Positions 38,128 to 45,904 of a stretch of 53,309 nt of DNA are shown here, piece after piece. Within the stretch, counting starts at the first letter, position 1; each line of letters opens with the position of its first letter. Position numbers and translations under genes: made by a program. The notes below the pieces were generated by a model. The model did not search any database. It had not been told where the DNA came from and saw nothing but the letters and a program-made list of their open reading frames with translations. Source of the stretch: Frigoribacterium sp. Leaf186 (GTDB lineage: Bacteria; Actinomycetota; Actinomycetes; Actinomycetales; Microbacteriaceae); NCBI RefSeq assembly GCF_001423905.1, contig NZ_LMPQ01000001.1:900808-954116 (forward strand), given 5' to 3'.

Positions 38128-40686
38128 ATGTCTGCCCAAAAATCGAAGCCCACGTCCGCCATCGGGGCACTCTTCGGATTCGTCGGCTTCAGCGTCCTGG
38201 CCGGCCTCCTGGTGACCATCGGCGTGACGCCGGCCATCGCGGTCGCCGGCATGACGGCCTCGAGTTCGATCGGCGTGTTCGAGTCGATCCCCGAGTACAT
38301 CGAGATCGGCAAGCTGCAGCAGCGCAACACGCTGTACGCGAGCCAGGGCGGGCAGCAGGTCCCCTTCGCGACGCTCTACAGCGAGAACCGCGTCGAGCTC
38401 AAGTGGGACGAGGTGAGCGAGAACCTCAAGACGGCCGTCGTCGCCGGTGAGGACCGCCGCTTCTACGAGCACGGCGGCGTCGACGTCACCTCGCTGGTGC
38501 GTGCGGCCGTCGGATCGGCGGGTGCCGGCGAACTCGGTGCGAGCGGTGGTGGCTCGACGCTCACGATGCAGCTCGTGCGCAACATCCGCATCGCCCAGTC
38601 GCAGCAGCTGCCCACCGCCGAAGAGCGCGACGCCGCCTACAAGGAGGCGACGACCACGACCCTCGACCGCAAGCTCGAAGAGATGAAGTTCGCGATCGGG
38701 CTCGAGAAGAAGTACAGCAAGGACGACATCCTGCTGGCCTACCTCAACATCGCCTACTTCGGCGACCAGACCTACGGCGTGCAGGCCGCCGCTCAGCACT
38801 ACTACAACAAGAGCGCCGCCGACCTGACGGTGCCCGAAGCCGCGAGCCTCATCGCGATCGTGCAGTACCCGGACTCGCGCAACATGTCGACGCCCGAGAA
38901 GTACCCGGCCAACAAGGCCCGACGCGACGTCATCATCAAGTCCATGCTCGCCGAGAAGGACATCGACCAGGCGACGGCCGACGCCTCGCTGGCCACTCCC
39001 GTCGAGAGCTACGTCGTGCTGACCGCCCCCTCGCAGGGATGCGGTGCCGTGACCGTGCCCTCGGCCGCGTACTTCTGCGACTACGTGAAGAAGAGCATCA
39101 AGGACCTCGCAGTCCTCGGCTCCACGCCCGAAGAGCGTCAGGCGAACTGGAACACCGGCGGGTACAGCGTCTACACGACGCTGAACCTCGACCTCAACGA
39201 GAACGCGAAGGCCCAGATCGACACCTTCGCTCCGGCGTCGGAGAACCGTCTGAAGCTCGGCAGCGTCGTGGACTCCGTCGAGGCCGGCACCGGCCGCGTC
39301 ATCGTCATGGCCCAGAACACGACCTTCTCCGAGGTCGTGAGCCCCGACCCGACGCTGACGTCGGTCAACTACAGCACGGACTACGACTACGGCGGATCGG
39401 GCGGCTTCCAGCCCGGTTCGACCTACAAGCCCTTCACCCTCATCGACTGGATCGAGCAGGGTCACGGCATCTACGAGTCGGTCAACGCCAAACCCCGCAC
39501 GTTCAACATGACGATCGACGGGAGTCGCGGCAACAAGTACGCACCGAAGAACGACGCCGGCGAACAGCCCGGCCTGATGAGCGTGGCCGACGCCACGGCG
39601 AAGTCGATGAACACCGCGTACGCCGCGATGGCGGAGAAGCTCGACATCGCCGACATCCAGGACGTCGCCGAGAAGCTCGGGGTCCACCGCGCCGACGGCG
39701 GCCCGCTGCACGACTACGCCTCGGCCATCCTGGGCTCGGCGGACGAGATTGCCCCCCTGACGATGGCTGCCGCGTACGCCGGCATCGCATCCGGCGGCAC
39801 GTACTGCACGCCGATCATCGTCGACAACATCAAGGACGCCGAGGGCGCCGACATCGGTGGCCAGGCCCAGAACTGCAACCAGGCGGTCGACCCCCAGGTC
39901 GCCGCTGCGGCGGCCGTGGCGATGCAGGGCCTGTGGCGGAACGGTACGGCCGTCGGTGGCCTCCCCGCCGACGGGTACCCCGAGATCGGCAAGACGGGCA
40001 CCACCGACGCGAAGGACCAGATCTGGATCGCCGGCGCGACGACGAAGCTCGCCACCGTGGTGTGGCAGGGCAACGCCGACGGAGGCAAGAAGAGCCTGCG
40101 CACGGTGGCCTCACCCAACCAGAGCAGGTACGGCAGCTACGCGAACGCGCGGCCCCAGTTCTTCAAGGCCGTCCAGAGCGTCAACAACACCGTGTATCCC
40201 GGCACCGCGTTCGGTGAGGCGTCGCGGGCCGTGTTGCGCGGCTCGGGCGTCGCCGTTCCCGACATGTCCGGCATCACGCCGTCTGAAGCCCAGGCCCTGC
40301 TCCGGGGCGTGTCCCTGAGCTACTCCGACGGTGGCACCCAGGCCTCCGCGCTGCCTGCGGGCCAGGTCGTCGGTTCGGACCCCGCCGTCGGCACCGTCGT
40401 GTCGAAGGGCACGACCGTGAAGGTGTTCACCAGTGACGGCAGCGGCGCCACGACCGTGCCCGACGTCTCTCGCCAGAAGGTCGCCGACGCGGTCAAGTCG
40501 ATCGGCGGGGCGGGCTTCGACACGTCGAAGGTCTCGATCGCCGGCTTCACGCAGGGCGACGGGAAGAACGCCTGCCAGGTCAGCGCGACGAACCCTGCCG
40601 CCGGGACGTCGGTGGCCAAGGACTCGGCCATCGGCCTGACCGTCTTCGGCGACAAGGACGGCAACGACCCGGGCAACTGCACGTGA
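38128..40686 (+). CDS. Bifunctional penicillin-binding protein with PASTA domains (PonA2-like)
   Basis: Peptidoglycan polymerase and crosslinker, 852 residues, membrane-anchored by one helix (about 18-45). The GT51 domain has EDRRFYEHGGVD (catalytic Glu) and GGGSTLTMQLVRN. The transpeptidase has the serine motif GSTYKPFT, SMN (KSMNTAYAAM) and KTGTT (GKTGTTDAKDQ). Two C-terminal PASTA domains follow (from VPDMSGITPSEAQALL and VPDVSRQKVADAVK), which bind muropeptide or beta-lactam-like ligands. Context resembles Rv3682 (ponA2). The metallophosphoesterase gene overlaps its stop (GTGA). Confidence 0.95.
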   Translation: MSAQKSKPTSAIGALFGFVGFSVLAGLLVTIGVTPAIAVAGMTASSSIGVFESIPEYIEIGKLQQRNTLYASQGGQQVPFATLYSENRVELKWDEVSENLKTAVVAGEDRRFYEHGGVDVTSLVRAAVGSAGAGELGASGGGSTLTMQLVRNIRIAQSQQLPTAEERDAAYKEATTTTLDRKLEEMKFAIGLEKKYSKDDILLAYLNIAYFGDQTYGVQAAAQHYYNKSAADLTVPEAASLIAIVQYPDSRNMSTPEKYPANKARRDVIIKSMLAEKDIDQATADASLATPVESYVVLTAPSQGCGAVTVPSAAYFCDYVKKSIKDLAVLGSTPEERQANWNTGGYSVYTTLNLDLNENAKAQIDTFAPASENRLKLGSVVDSVEAGTGRVIVMAQNTTFSEVVSPDPTLTSVNYSTDYDYGGSGGFQPGSTYKPFTLIDWIEQGHGIYESVNAKPRTFNMTIDGSRGNKYAPKNDAGEQPGLMSVADATAKSMNTAYAAMAEKLDIADIQDVAEKLGVHRADGGPLHDYASAILGSADEIAPLTMAAAYAGIASGGTYCTPIIVDNIKDAEGADIGGQAQNCNQAVDPQVAAAAAVAMQGLWRNGTAVGGLPADGYPEIGKTGTTDAKDQIWIAGATTKLATVVWQGNADGGKKSLRTVASPNQSRYGSYANARPQFFKAVQSVNNTVYPGTAFGEASRAVLRGSGVAVPDMSGITPSEAQALLRGVSLSYSDGGTQASALPAGQVVGSDPAVGTVVSKGTTVKVFTSDGSGATTVPDVSRQKVADAVKSIGGAGFDTSKVSIAGFTQGDGKNACQVSATNPAAGTSVAKDSAIGLTVFGDKDGNDPGNCT

Positions 40687-41651
40687 GCCCTCGCACCACC
40701 TCCGGGCTCAGCCCCCTCGGGACGACGGCCGTGACCGCAGCAGCGGGCGCGGCCGTCGGCCTCGGGGCCCTCGCCTGGGGAGTCCTCGTCGAGCGCAACC
40801 GTTTCACCGTGCGACACGAGGTGCTGCCGATCCTCGAACCCGGCTCGCGCACCCTGACGATCCTGCACCTCTCCGACCTGCACCTCGCCCCGTGGCAGTC
40901 CGAGAAGCAGGAGTGGGTCCGCGGCCTCGCCGTGCTCGAACCCGACCTGATCGTCAACACGGGCGACAACATCGGCCACGCCGACGCCCACACCGCCCTC
41001 GAGTACACCCTCGAGCCCTTCCGCGGCGTCCCCGGCGTCTTCGTGAACGGCTCGAACGACTACTACGGCCCCTCCCCCAAGAACCCCTTCACCTACTTCG
41101 GCGGGCCCAGCAAGGCCCACCGCGCGCCGGTCGACCTCGACATCGACCGGATGCAGTCGTTCTTCACCGACCAGCTGGGGTGGCTCGACCTCGACAACAC
41201 GGCACGGGCCCTCGAACTCCGCGGCTCGAGGCTGGAGCTCTTCGGCGTCAACGACGCCCACCGGGGCTGGGACCGGCTCGACCGCATCCCCGGAGCCCTC
41301 GACGACCTCCGTGAGAACGTCGGCTGGCAGGACGACCGCGGCGGGCCCGACCCGATCAGCATCGGCGTCACTCACGCCCCCTACCAGCGCGTGCTCAACT
41401 CGTTCGTCAACAACGGGGCCGACGTCATCTTCGGCGGCCACACGCATGGCGGACAGGTGCAGGTGCCCGGCTACGGGGCCCTCGTCACCAACTGCGACCT
41501 CCCGCGCAGCAAGGTCAGCGGTCTGACGACCTGGAGCCATGCGCGGAAGACCGCGCACCTCGAGATCTCGGCCGGACTCGGCACCTCGATCTACGCCCCC
41601 GTGCGGTTCTCGTGCCGCCCCGAAGCCGTGATCGTCACCCTCACGGCCTGA
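40683..41651 (+). CDS. Membrane-anchored metallophosphoesterase
   Basis: Calcineurin-fold phosphoesterase of 322 residues with an N-terminal membrane segment (about 14-36). Metal ligands are visible in LHLSDLHLAP, VNTGDNIG, the NGSNDYYG block (in place of GNHD) and GGHTHGGQVQVPGYG. Substrate unknown. GTG at 40683 overlaps the PBP stop, so both genes are coupled; the pair matches Rv3682-Rv3683 in mycobacteria, suggesting a role in envelope metabolism. Confidence 0.91.
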   Translation: MSPRTTSGLSPLGTTAVTAAAGAAVGLGALAWGVLVERNRFTVRHEVLPILEPGSRTLTILHLSDLHLAPWQSEKQEWVRGLAVLEPDLIVNTGDNIGHADAHTALEYTLEPFRGVPGVFVNGSNDYYGPSPKNPFTYFGGPSKAHRAPVDLDIDRMQSFFTDQLGWLDLDNTARALELRGSRLELFGVNDAHRGWDRLDRIPGALDDLRENVGWQDDRGGPDPISIGVTHAPYQRVLNSFVNNGADVIFGGHTHGGQVQVPGYGALVTNCDLPRSKVSGLTTWSHARKTAHLEISAGLGTSIYAPVRFSCRPEAVIVTLTA

Positions 41652-41729
41652 CCTTCGGGACGGTGACACGAGGAGCCTCGAACATGGGCTATTCTTGTCA
41701 GGTTGCTTCACGTGAGAACGCGAAGACAT

Positions 41730-41806
41730 CGGGGTGTGGCGCAGCTTGGTAGCGCGCCTCGTTCGGGACGAGGAGGTCGTGGGTTCGAATCCCGCTACCC
41801 CGACCA
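41730..41806 (+). tRNA. tRNA-Pro (anticodon CGG)
   Basis: 77 nt including encoded CCA (41804-41806). Acceptor CGGGGTG pairs with TACCCCG, the D-arm has GGCGCAGCTTGGTAGCGC, the anticodon arm is CCTCG-TTCGGGA-CGAGG with anticodon CGG, and the T-arm has GGTTCGAATCC. It would decode CCG. A -10-like TATTCT lies at 41690-41695. Confidence 0.97.
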
Positions 41807-41845
41807 ATGCAAATGGCTCCACCTTTGGGTGGAGCCATTTGCATT
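41806..41845 (+). terminator. Long perfect hairpin abutting tRNA-Pro
   Basis: An 18-bp perfect stem (41806-41823 with 41828-41845, loop TTTG) starts at the last base of the tRNA CCA. It is unusually AT-rich at its base (AATGCAAATGG) for this genome. It probably terminates the tRNA transcript and is the first of three related palindromes. Confidence 0.8.
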
Positions 41846-41854
41846 CTGTGCTTG

Positions 41855-41976
41855 TTGGTTCGCCCTTCGGGCGACACGGATTGGTCCCACCTCAGGGTGG
41901 GGCCAATTGCTCTTCGCCCTTTGGTTCGCCCTTCGGGCGACACGAATGGCTCCACCTCTGGGTGGGGCCGACGGGG
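41855..41976. repeat. Direct-repeat/palindrome cluster downstream of tRNA-Pro
   Basis: A 24-bp sequence beginning TTGGTTCGCCCTTCGGGC occurs identically at 41855-41878 and 41921-41944. Each copy contains the palindrome TCGCCCTTCGGGCGA and is followed by a diverged GGTCCCACCTnnGGGTGGGGCC-type element (41884-41903 and 41949-41969) that resembles the tRNA-proximal hairpin. The cluster ends at the thymidine kinase stop. No gene is seen in it. Confidence 0.85.
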
Positions 41977-42582
41977 TCAGGCCAGGCGGCCGCCGGACTC
42001 GGCGAGGTAGCAGGCACCGCAGAGCGACTCGTAGGTGACCTCCTGCCCGTCGATGGCCACCTGGTCACCGTCGAACACGAAACGGTCGCCGACGGTCCGA
42101 GCCGTGAACACGGCCTTGCGTCCACAGCGGCAGATCGTCTTCAGCTCTTCGAGCGAATGCGCCACCTCGAGCAGACGGCGGCTGCCCGGGAAGGCCACCG
42201 TGCGGAAGTCCGTCCGGATGCCGTAGGCCAGCACGGGGACGTCGTCGAGGATCGCGATGCGCAGCAGGTCGTCGATCTGGTGGGGCGCCAAGAACTGCGC
42301 CTCGTCCACGAGCAGGCAGGCCAGGCTCGACCCCGTCTCGGCACGCACCGAGTCCCGACGTTCGAGGAAGACCCGTCGCACCTCGTCGTGGGGCGCGAAC
42401 GTGACGTCCGCGGCCCGCGTGACGCCCAGGCGCGACACGATGGCATCGTCGCCCTTCGTGTCGACGCCGGGCTTGGCCAGCAGCACGCGCTGCCCGCGCT
42501 CTTCGTAGTTGTAGGCGGCCTGCAGCAGAGCCGTGCTCTTGCCGCTGTTCATCGCGCCGTAGCGGAAGTAGAGCTTGGCCAC
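41977..42582 (-). CDS. tdk: Thymidine kinase
   Basis: Type II thymidine kinase of 201 residues that phosphorylates thymidine for salvage. Walker A GAMNSGKST near the N-terminus, VDEAQFL (Walker B-like), the lasso region and a Cys4 zinc site in CRCGRKAVFTAR and SLCGACYLAE. GTG at 42582 shares its G with the response regulator's TAG (TAGTG), so it is the last gene of the sensor-kinase operon. It stops just inside the tRNA-Pro repeat cluster. Confidence 0.95.
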   Translation of the reverse strand: MAKLYFRYGAMNSGKSTALLQAAYNYEERGQRVLLAKPGVDTKGDDAIVSRLGVTRAADVTFAPHDEVRRVFLERRDSVRAETGSSLACLLVDEAQFLAPHQIDDLLRIAILDDVPVLAYGIRTDFRTVAFPGSRRLLEVAHSLEELKTICRCGRKAVFTARTVGDRFVFDGDQVAIDGQEVTYESLCGACYLAESGGRLA

Positions 42583-43331
42583 TACTGCAGGTAGCCGTCT
42601 TCGGCGGCCCGACGGATGAGCTCGGACTTCTTGCTGGCCGGCCGGTTCGCCTTGGCGTACTTCTCCCTGACCCGACGCAGGAACGTCTTCGCCGTCTCGT
42701 ACTGCACGTTCATCTGGGCCGCGACCTCGTTCGTGCTGAACCCCGACACGTAGAGCCGGAACGCCTCGGCCTCACCCGCGCTGAGCTTCGGTCGGGTCTG
42801 GTTCGCAGCACCGGCCGGCAGCGGACGCCAGTCGCGCTGGGGCGAGTTGTCGCGAGCGACGCCCATGACCTGCCGGGCGGCGTCCATGACCTCGCGCATC
42901 GGCAAGGTCTTCGACAGGAAGGCCGAGGCACCCGCCTCGAGGGCCCTCTCGCGGGACTCGCGGGTGTCGAGGCTGGACAACACGACCACCTTCGCACCGG
43001 CGGCGCGACACGTGCGCACCCTGGCCTCGATCGACACGGGCTCTTTCAGCTGGAAGTCGAGGAACACCAGGTCGGTCGGGAAGTTGTCGCTGTGCACCAG
43101 CTGGAGCCACGTGTGTGCCGTCAGCACGAGGTCGAAGTCGTACGCGTTGACGTTGATCCAGCTGCTGAGGCTGTCGAGCAGCACTTCGTGGTCGTCGAGG
43201 ATCGCGAGCCGGACGCGTCGCGCCGGCGGCGCCTCGGACCCCGGGCCGACGGTGGCCCACGACGGTGCTGCGACGGGCCTCCCGAAGCCCGGACGGTGGG
43301 ACGAGCGGCCGCTCGGCTCAGTGCTGGTCAT
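42582..43331 (-). CDS. LuxR/NarL-type response regulator
   Basis: A 249-residue two-component regulator. A 36-residue Pro/Ser-rich extension precedes the receiver domain (about 38-155), with the acidic pair in LAILDDHEVLLDSL, the phospho-acceptor Asp in LVFLDFQL, the Thr/Ser switch in VVLSSLDTRES and Lys in AFLSKTLP. A LuxR-type HTH follows (about 180-240): LSAGEAEAFRLYVSGFSTNEVAAQMNVQYETAKTFLRRV in pieces. It overlaps the degenerate kinase gene by 14 nt, so both are likely made together. Confidence 0.92.
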   Translation of the reverse strand: MTSTEPSGRSSHRPGFGRPVAAPSWATVGPGSEAPPARRVRLAILDDHEVLLDSLSSWINVNAYDFDLVLTAHTWLQLVHSDNFPTDLVFLDFQLKEPVSIEARVRTCRAAGAKVVVLSSLDTRESRERALEAGASAFLSKTLPMREVMDAARQVMGVARDNSPQRDWRPLPAGAANQTRPKLSAGEAEAFRLYVSGFSTNEVAAQMNVQYETAKTFLRRVREKYAKANRPASKKSELIRRAAEDGYLQ

Positions 43332-44490
43332 AAGAAAACCTTAGTGTCAGAAGCGAGGTCGACCGGTCGACGCGGAGGTCGCCCGAGACGAGGCGGAGCA
43401 CGGTGAGGTAGGGCGAGAGCGACCGCCGTGCGGCCGTGGCCGACGACGCGACCGCGAGCTCGATCGTGACGTCGACCCGCGCCTCCTGACCGACGAGAGC
43501 GACCCGCAGCGAGCTCACGTCGACCACCGCGGGGTCGTCCACGGCCGCGAACAACGCCCAGAGCGCCGTCCGGTGCTCGGGCCCGAGCCGATCGGCCACC
43601 CGACCGGGGTCGACGACCTCGGTCGACACCCGCCGGCCGGGGGCGTCGAGTCGTCGCGTCAACCACGTCGCGTCGGCGTCCGCCACCAAGGAGGCGCGGA
43701 GGGCGTCCGCCACTCGGCGCGCCTCGTGGGCGTCGTGGTCGGTGACCCGGCCCGCCGCGATCAGGCGGGCCAAGAACGGCACGACCTCTCGGTTCAGCAC
43801 CGTGACGCGGTCCTGCTGGACGGACCGGGCGAGGGTCACCCGCAGGTCGTCGGTGCTGACGCGCCGGAAGCCGACCGCGCGGGTGATCCACCGCTCGACG
43901 TGGCCGACGTGGACGGCCGAGAACACGGCCGACGCGGCCGTGAGGGCCAGCAGCGGAGTGACGGCGACCACGACGTACGTCGCGGTGGGCACCGTCGTGA
44001 CGAAGCCCGGGGACTCGACCACGACCACGATCGCGACGACGACCCCGATGACGGCACCCGCCAGGGCGATCTCGCGAGCGGGTCGGTACGGGGCGAGGCC
44101 GAGCAGGAGCACGCCCGAGACGACCCCTGCCCAGTCGTCCCGGACGAACGGGTTGCTGCCGGACGTCGCCACGGCCGACAGCACGGACGCGACGGCGCAG
44201 CCCGCGGCGACGCACCAGGCGGCCCTCGGCCCGAACGGCGCCCTCAGCGGGTCCGCCGCCACGACGAGCACGGCCGCAGCGGCGGCCACCGTGACCAGCG
44301 CGGCCACCGCCGCCCAGGGCGTCGACACGTCGGACGCGCGGAACACGGTCTGGAAGGACGCGACGAGCAGGGCGGTCGCCCCGGCCGCTCCCGTGATCGG
44401 CCGGGCCGCGAGGGCACCGAGCGGATCGACCTCTTGAGGCGTGGGCACGGAGGCGCGAGTGACCACTCGCGGGGCGGCACCGGCGGTCAT
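43318..44490 (-). CDS. Membrane protein with degenerate histidine-kinase-like C-terminus
   Basis: A 390-residue protein with about six transmembrane helices (residues 35-190) and a soluble C-terminus. The C-terminal part has VTVLNREVVPFLARLIAAGRVTDHDAHEARRVADALRASLV, the region where NarL-type kinases carry dimerisation and phospho-histidine helices, and a final alpha/beta segment where a HATPase would be. However, no N-box Asn or G-box glycines remain. It looks like a kinase homologue that has lost ATP binding. ATG overlaps the kinase stop (ATGA); its partner kinase lies directly upstream and the response regulator directly downstream. Confidence 0.78.
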   Translation of the reverse strand: MTAGAAPRVVTRASVPTPQEVDPLGALAARPITGAAGATALLVASFQTVFRASDVSTPWAAVAALVTVAAAAAVLVVAADPLRAPFGPRAAWCVAAGCAVASVLSAVATSGSNPFVRDDWAGVVSGVLLLGLAPYRPAREIALAGAVIGVVVAIVVVVESPGFVTTVPTATYVVVAVTPLLALTAASAVFSAVHVGHVERWITRAVGFRRVSTDDLRVTLARSVQQDRVTVLNREVVPFLARLIAAGRVTDHDAHEARRVADALRASLVADADATWLTRRLDAPGRRVSTEVVDPGRVADRLGPEHRTALWALFAAVDDPAVVDVSSLRVALVGQEARVDVTIELAVASSATAARRSLSPYLTVLRLVSGDLRVDRSTSLLTLRFSYDQH

Positions 44491-45728
44491 GCCGACACCC
44501 CGTCGTCGGTCGCGACCGCGAGGGGCGTGGTGGTCGCAACGGCGAACGGGACCCGCAGCACGATCGAGGTGCCGCTGCCGGGCGACGACCAGATCTGCAC
44601 GTGGCCGTCGACACGACCGAGACGGGCCTCGACCGAGTTCGTCAGCCCGAGACGATCGGGGGCCACCGCCGCCTGGTCGAACCCCACGCCGTCGTCGATG
44701 ACCATCACGGTCAGGTCGGTGCCGTCGCCGAAGACGACGATCTCGGCACGGTCGACGCCGCTGTGCCGGCTCACGTTGACCAGGCACTGGGCGGCCGCGA
44801 GACCCAGGGCGTCCGCGGTGGTGCCGTCGAGGCGGCCGACCGACGAGACGTCACCCGTCACGGCGACGTCGAGCCCGTCGGCCCGCGCCTGCTCGACGGC
44901 GGCGTGCAGGCGGCTGCGCTCCCAGCCGTCGGCGGCCGCGATCGCCTCGGCCGGGGCTCCGACGCCCGGTGACAGCCAGTCGCGCCCCACGAGGACCTCG
45001 AGGTCGTCGGAGATCGAACGTGCGGCCTGCGGACTCAGGGGCCCCGGGCCGGTGGCGGCCACCGCCGCGAGGTGACCGAGGACGGTGTCGTGGACGAGGG
45101 CCGCCGCCTGACCCTCGACGTCGACGCGCAGCCGCTGCACCTGCTGCTCGAGCGCGGCCCGGTGCAGCCCCGGCTGCGCCCGGCGCGCACGACCGCGCGA
45201 GGCCTCGCCGTGGACCGACACGACGGCGACGAGGACGAAGGCGAGCAGCGTGGTGACGTCGAGTCGGAAGGACGCGCCCGTGTGCCGGGTCGCCAGCTGC
45301 GTGGCGAGCTCACCGGCCGCGTACCCTGCCGCCGACCAGAGCAGCCCCCGACGCGGGCCGAGGGCCGTGCTGCCCACCATGACGAGGGCGATCTTCGGCA
45401 ACGACAGCGAGAACGCGTCGGAGGCCTGAACCGACGCCACCTGGGCGAACAGGGTGACGGCGTACCAGTAGAGGGAGGCCGTGCCGACGATCAGGTAGGC
45501 GAGGTGGGCCGTCATGGACCTCGTGCGTTCGACCACGACGAGCAACGCGAGCACCGGGACGAGCGAGACGAGCGCGGGCCAGAGCAGGAGGCTCGGTGAG
45601 GCGACCTGCTTGACGACCAGGAGGGCCGCCGCCGCCACCAGCACGGTGGCCGCGATGGCGTGACACGCCCTCGACACGGAGTCCCCGAGGGCCGCCGGTG
45701 CGAGGTGGGCCGGGAGGCCGAGCAGCAT
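44487..45728 (-). CDS. Sensor histidine kinase (NarL-partner type)
   Basis: Membrane sensor kinase of 413 residues. N-terminal membrane domain with about six helices (20-175), an Arg-rich linker with coiled-coil character, then the dimerisation helix with AALVHDTVLGHLAAV (likely phospho-His in VHD). The HATPase domain has N-box CLVNVSRHSG, G1 VIDDGVGFD and a later GSGTSIVL segment. The signal is unknown. AGGAGG lies 5 nt before the ATG. First gene of an overlapping operon with the degenerate kinase, the response regulator and tdk. Confidence 0.9.
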   Translation of the reverse strand: MLLGLPAHLAPAALGDSVSRACHAIAATVLVAAAALLVVKQVASPSLLLWPALVSLVPVLALLVVVERTRSMTAHLAYLIVGTASLYWYAVTLFAQVASVQASDAFSLSLPKIALVMVGSTALGPRRGLLWSAAGYAAGELATQLATRHTGASFRLDVTTLLAFVLVAVVSVHGEASRGRARRAQPGLHRAALEQQVQRLRVDVEGQAAALVHDTVLGHLAAVAATGPGPLSPQAARSISDDLEVLVGRDWLSPGVGAPAEAIAAADGWERSRLHAAVEQARADGLDVAVTGDVSSVGRLDGTTADALGLAAAQCLVNVSRHSGVDRAEIVVFGDGTDLTVMVIDDGVGFDQAAVAPDRLGLTNSVEARLGRVDGHVQIWSSPGSGTSIVLRVPFAVATTTPLAVATDDGVSA

Positions 45729-45843
45729 GCGGCCTCCTGATCGGCTCGTTCGTGGTCTGGAGAGATCATGGCAGAAGGCTGACCACCCGTGTACCCCGGC
45801 ATGAGGGGACGTCGCCGCAGGTGGGCGGACGAGTGCCGCCGTT

Positions 45844-45871
45844 TGTGCCCCGATCTGCCCACCGGGGCACA
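45844..45871. promoter_or_regulatory. Palindromic operator candidate upstream of the kinase operon
   Basis: TGTGCCCCG (45844-45852) and its inverted copy CGGGGCACA (45863-45871) are separated by 10 nt. The left half with its flank, TGTGCCCCGATCTG, differs by one base from a box inside tadA (34897-34910). A related TGTACCCC lies at 45790-45797. Both lie upstream of the kinase gene (start 45728). Confidence 0.5.
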
Positions 45872-45904
45872 GACGGGGGGAAGGACCGCGGCCGTCGGGA
45901 CGAC

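Noticed and set aside
38095-39711. Long antisense open frame across the PBP gene
   Set aside because: High GC content keeps antisense frames open; the plus-strand protein has clear GT51, transpeptidase and PASTA motifs.
41855-41976. CRISPR-like repeat array
   Set aside because: Only two 24-bp copies with related, not unique, spacers and no cas genes nearby.
41730-41976. Genomic island integrated at tRNA-Pro
   Set aside because: No integrase, no second copy of the tRNA 3' end, and the following genes are core.
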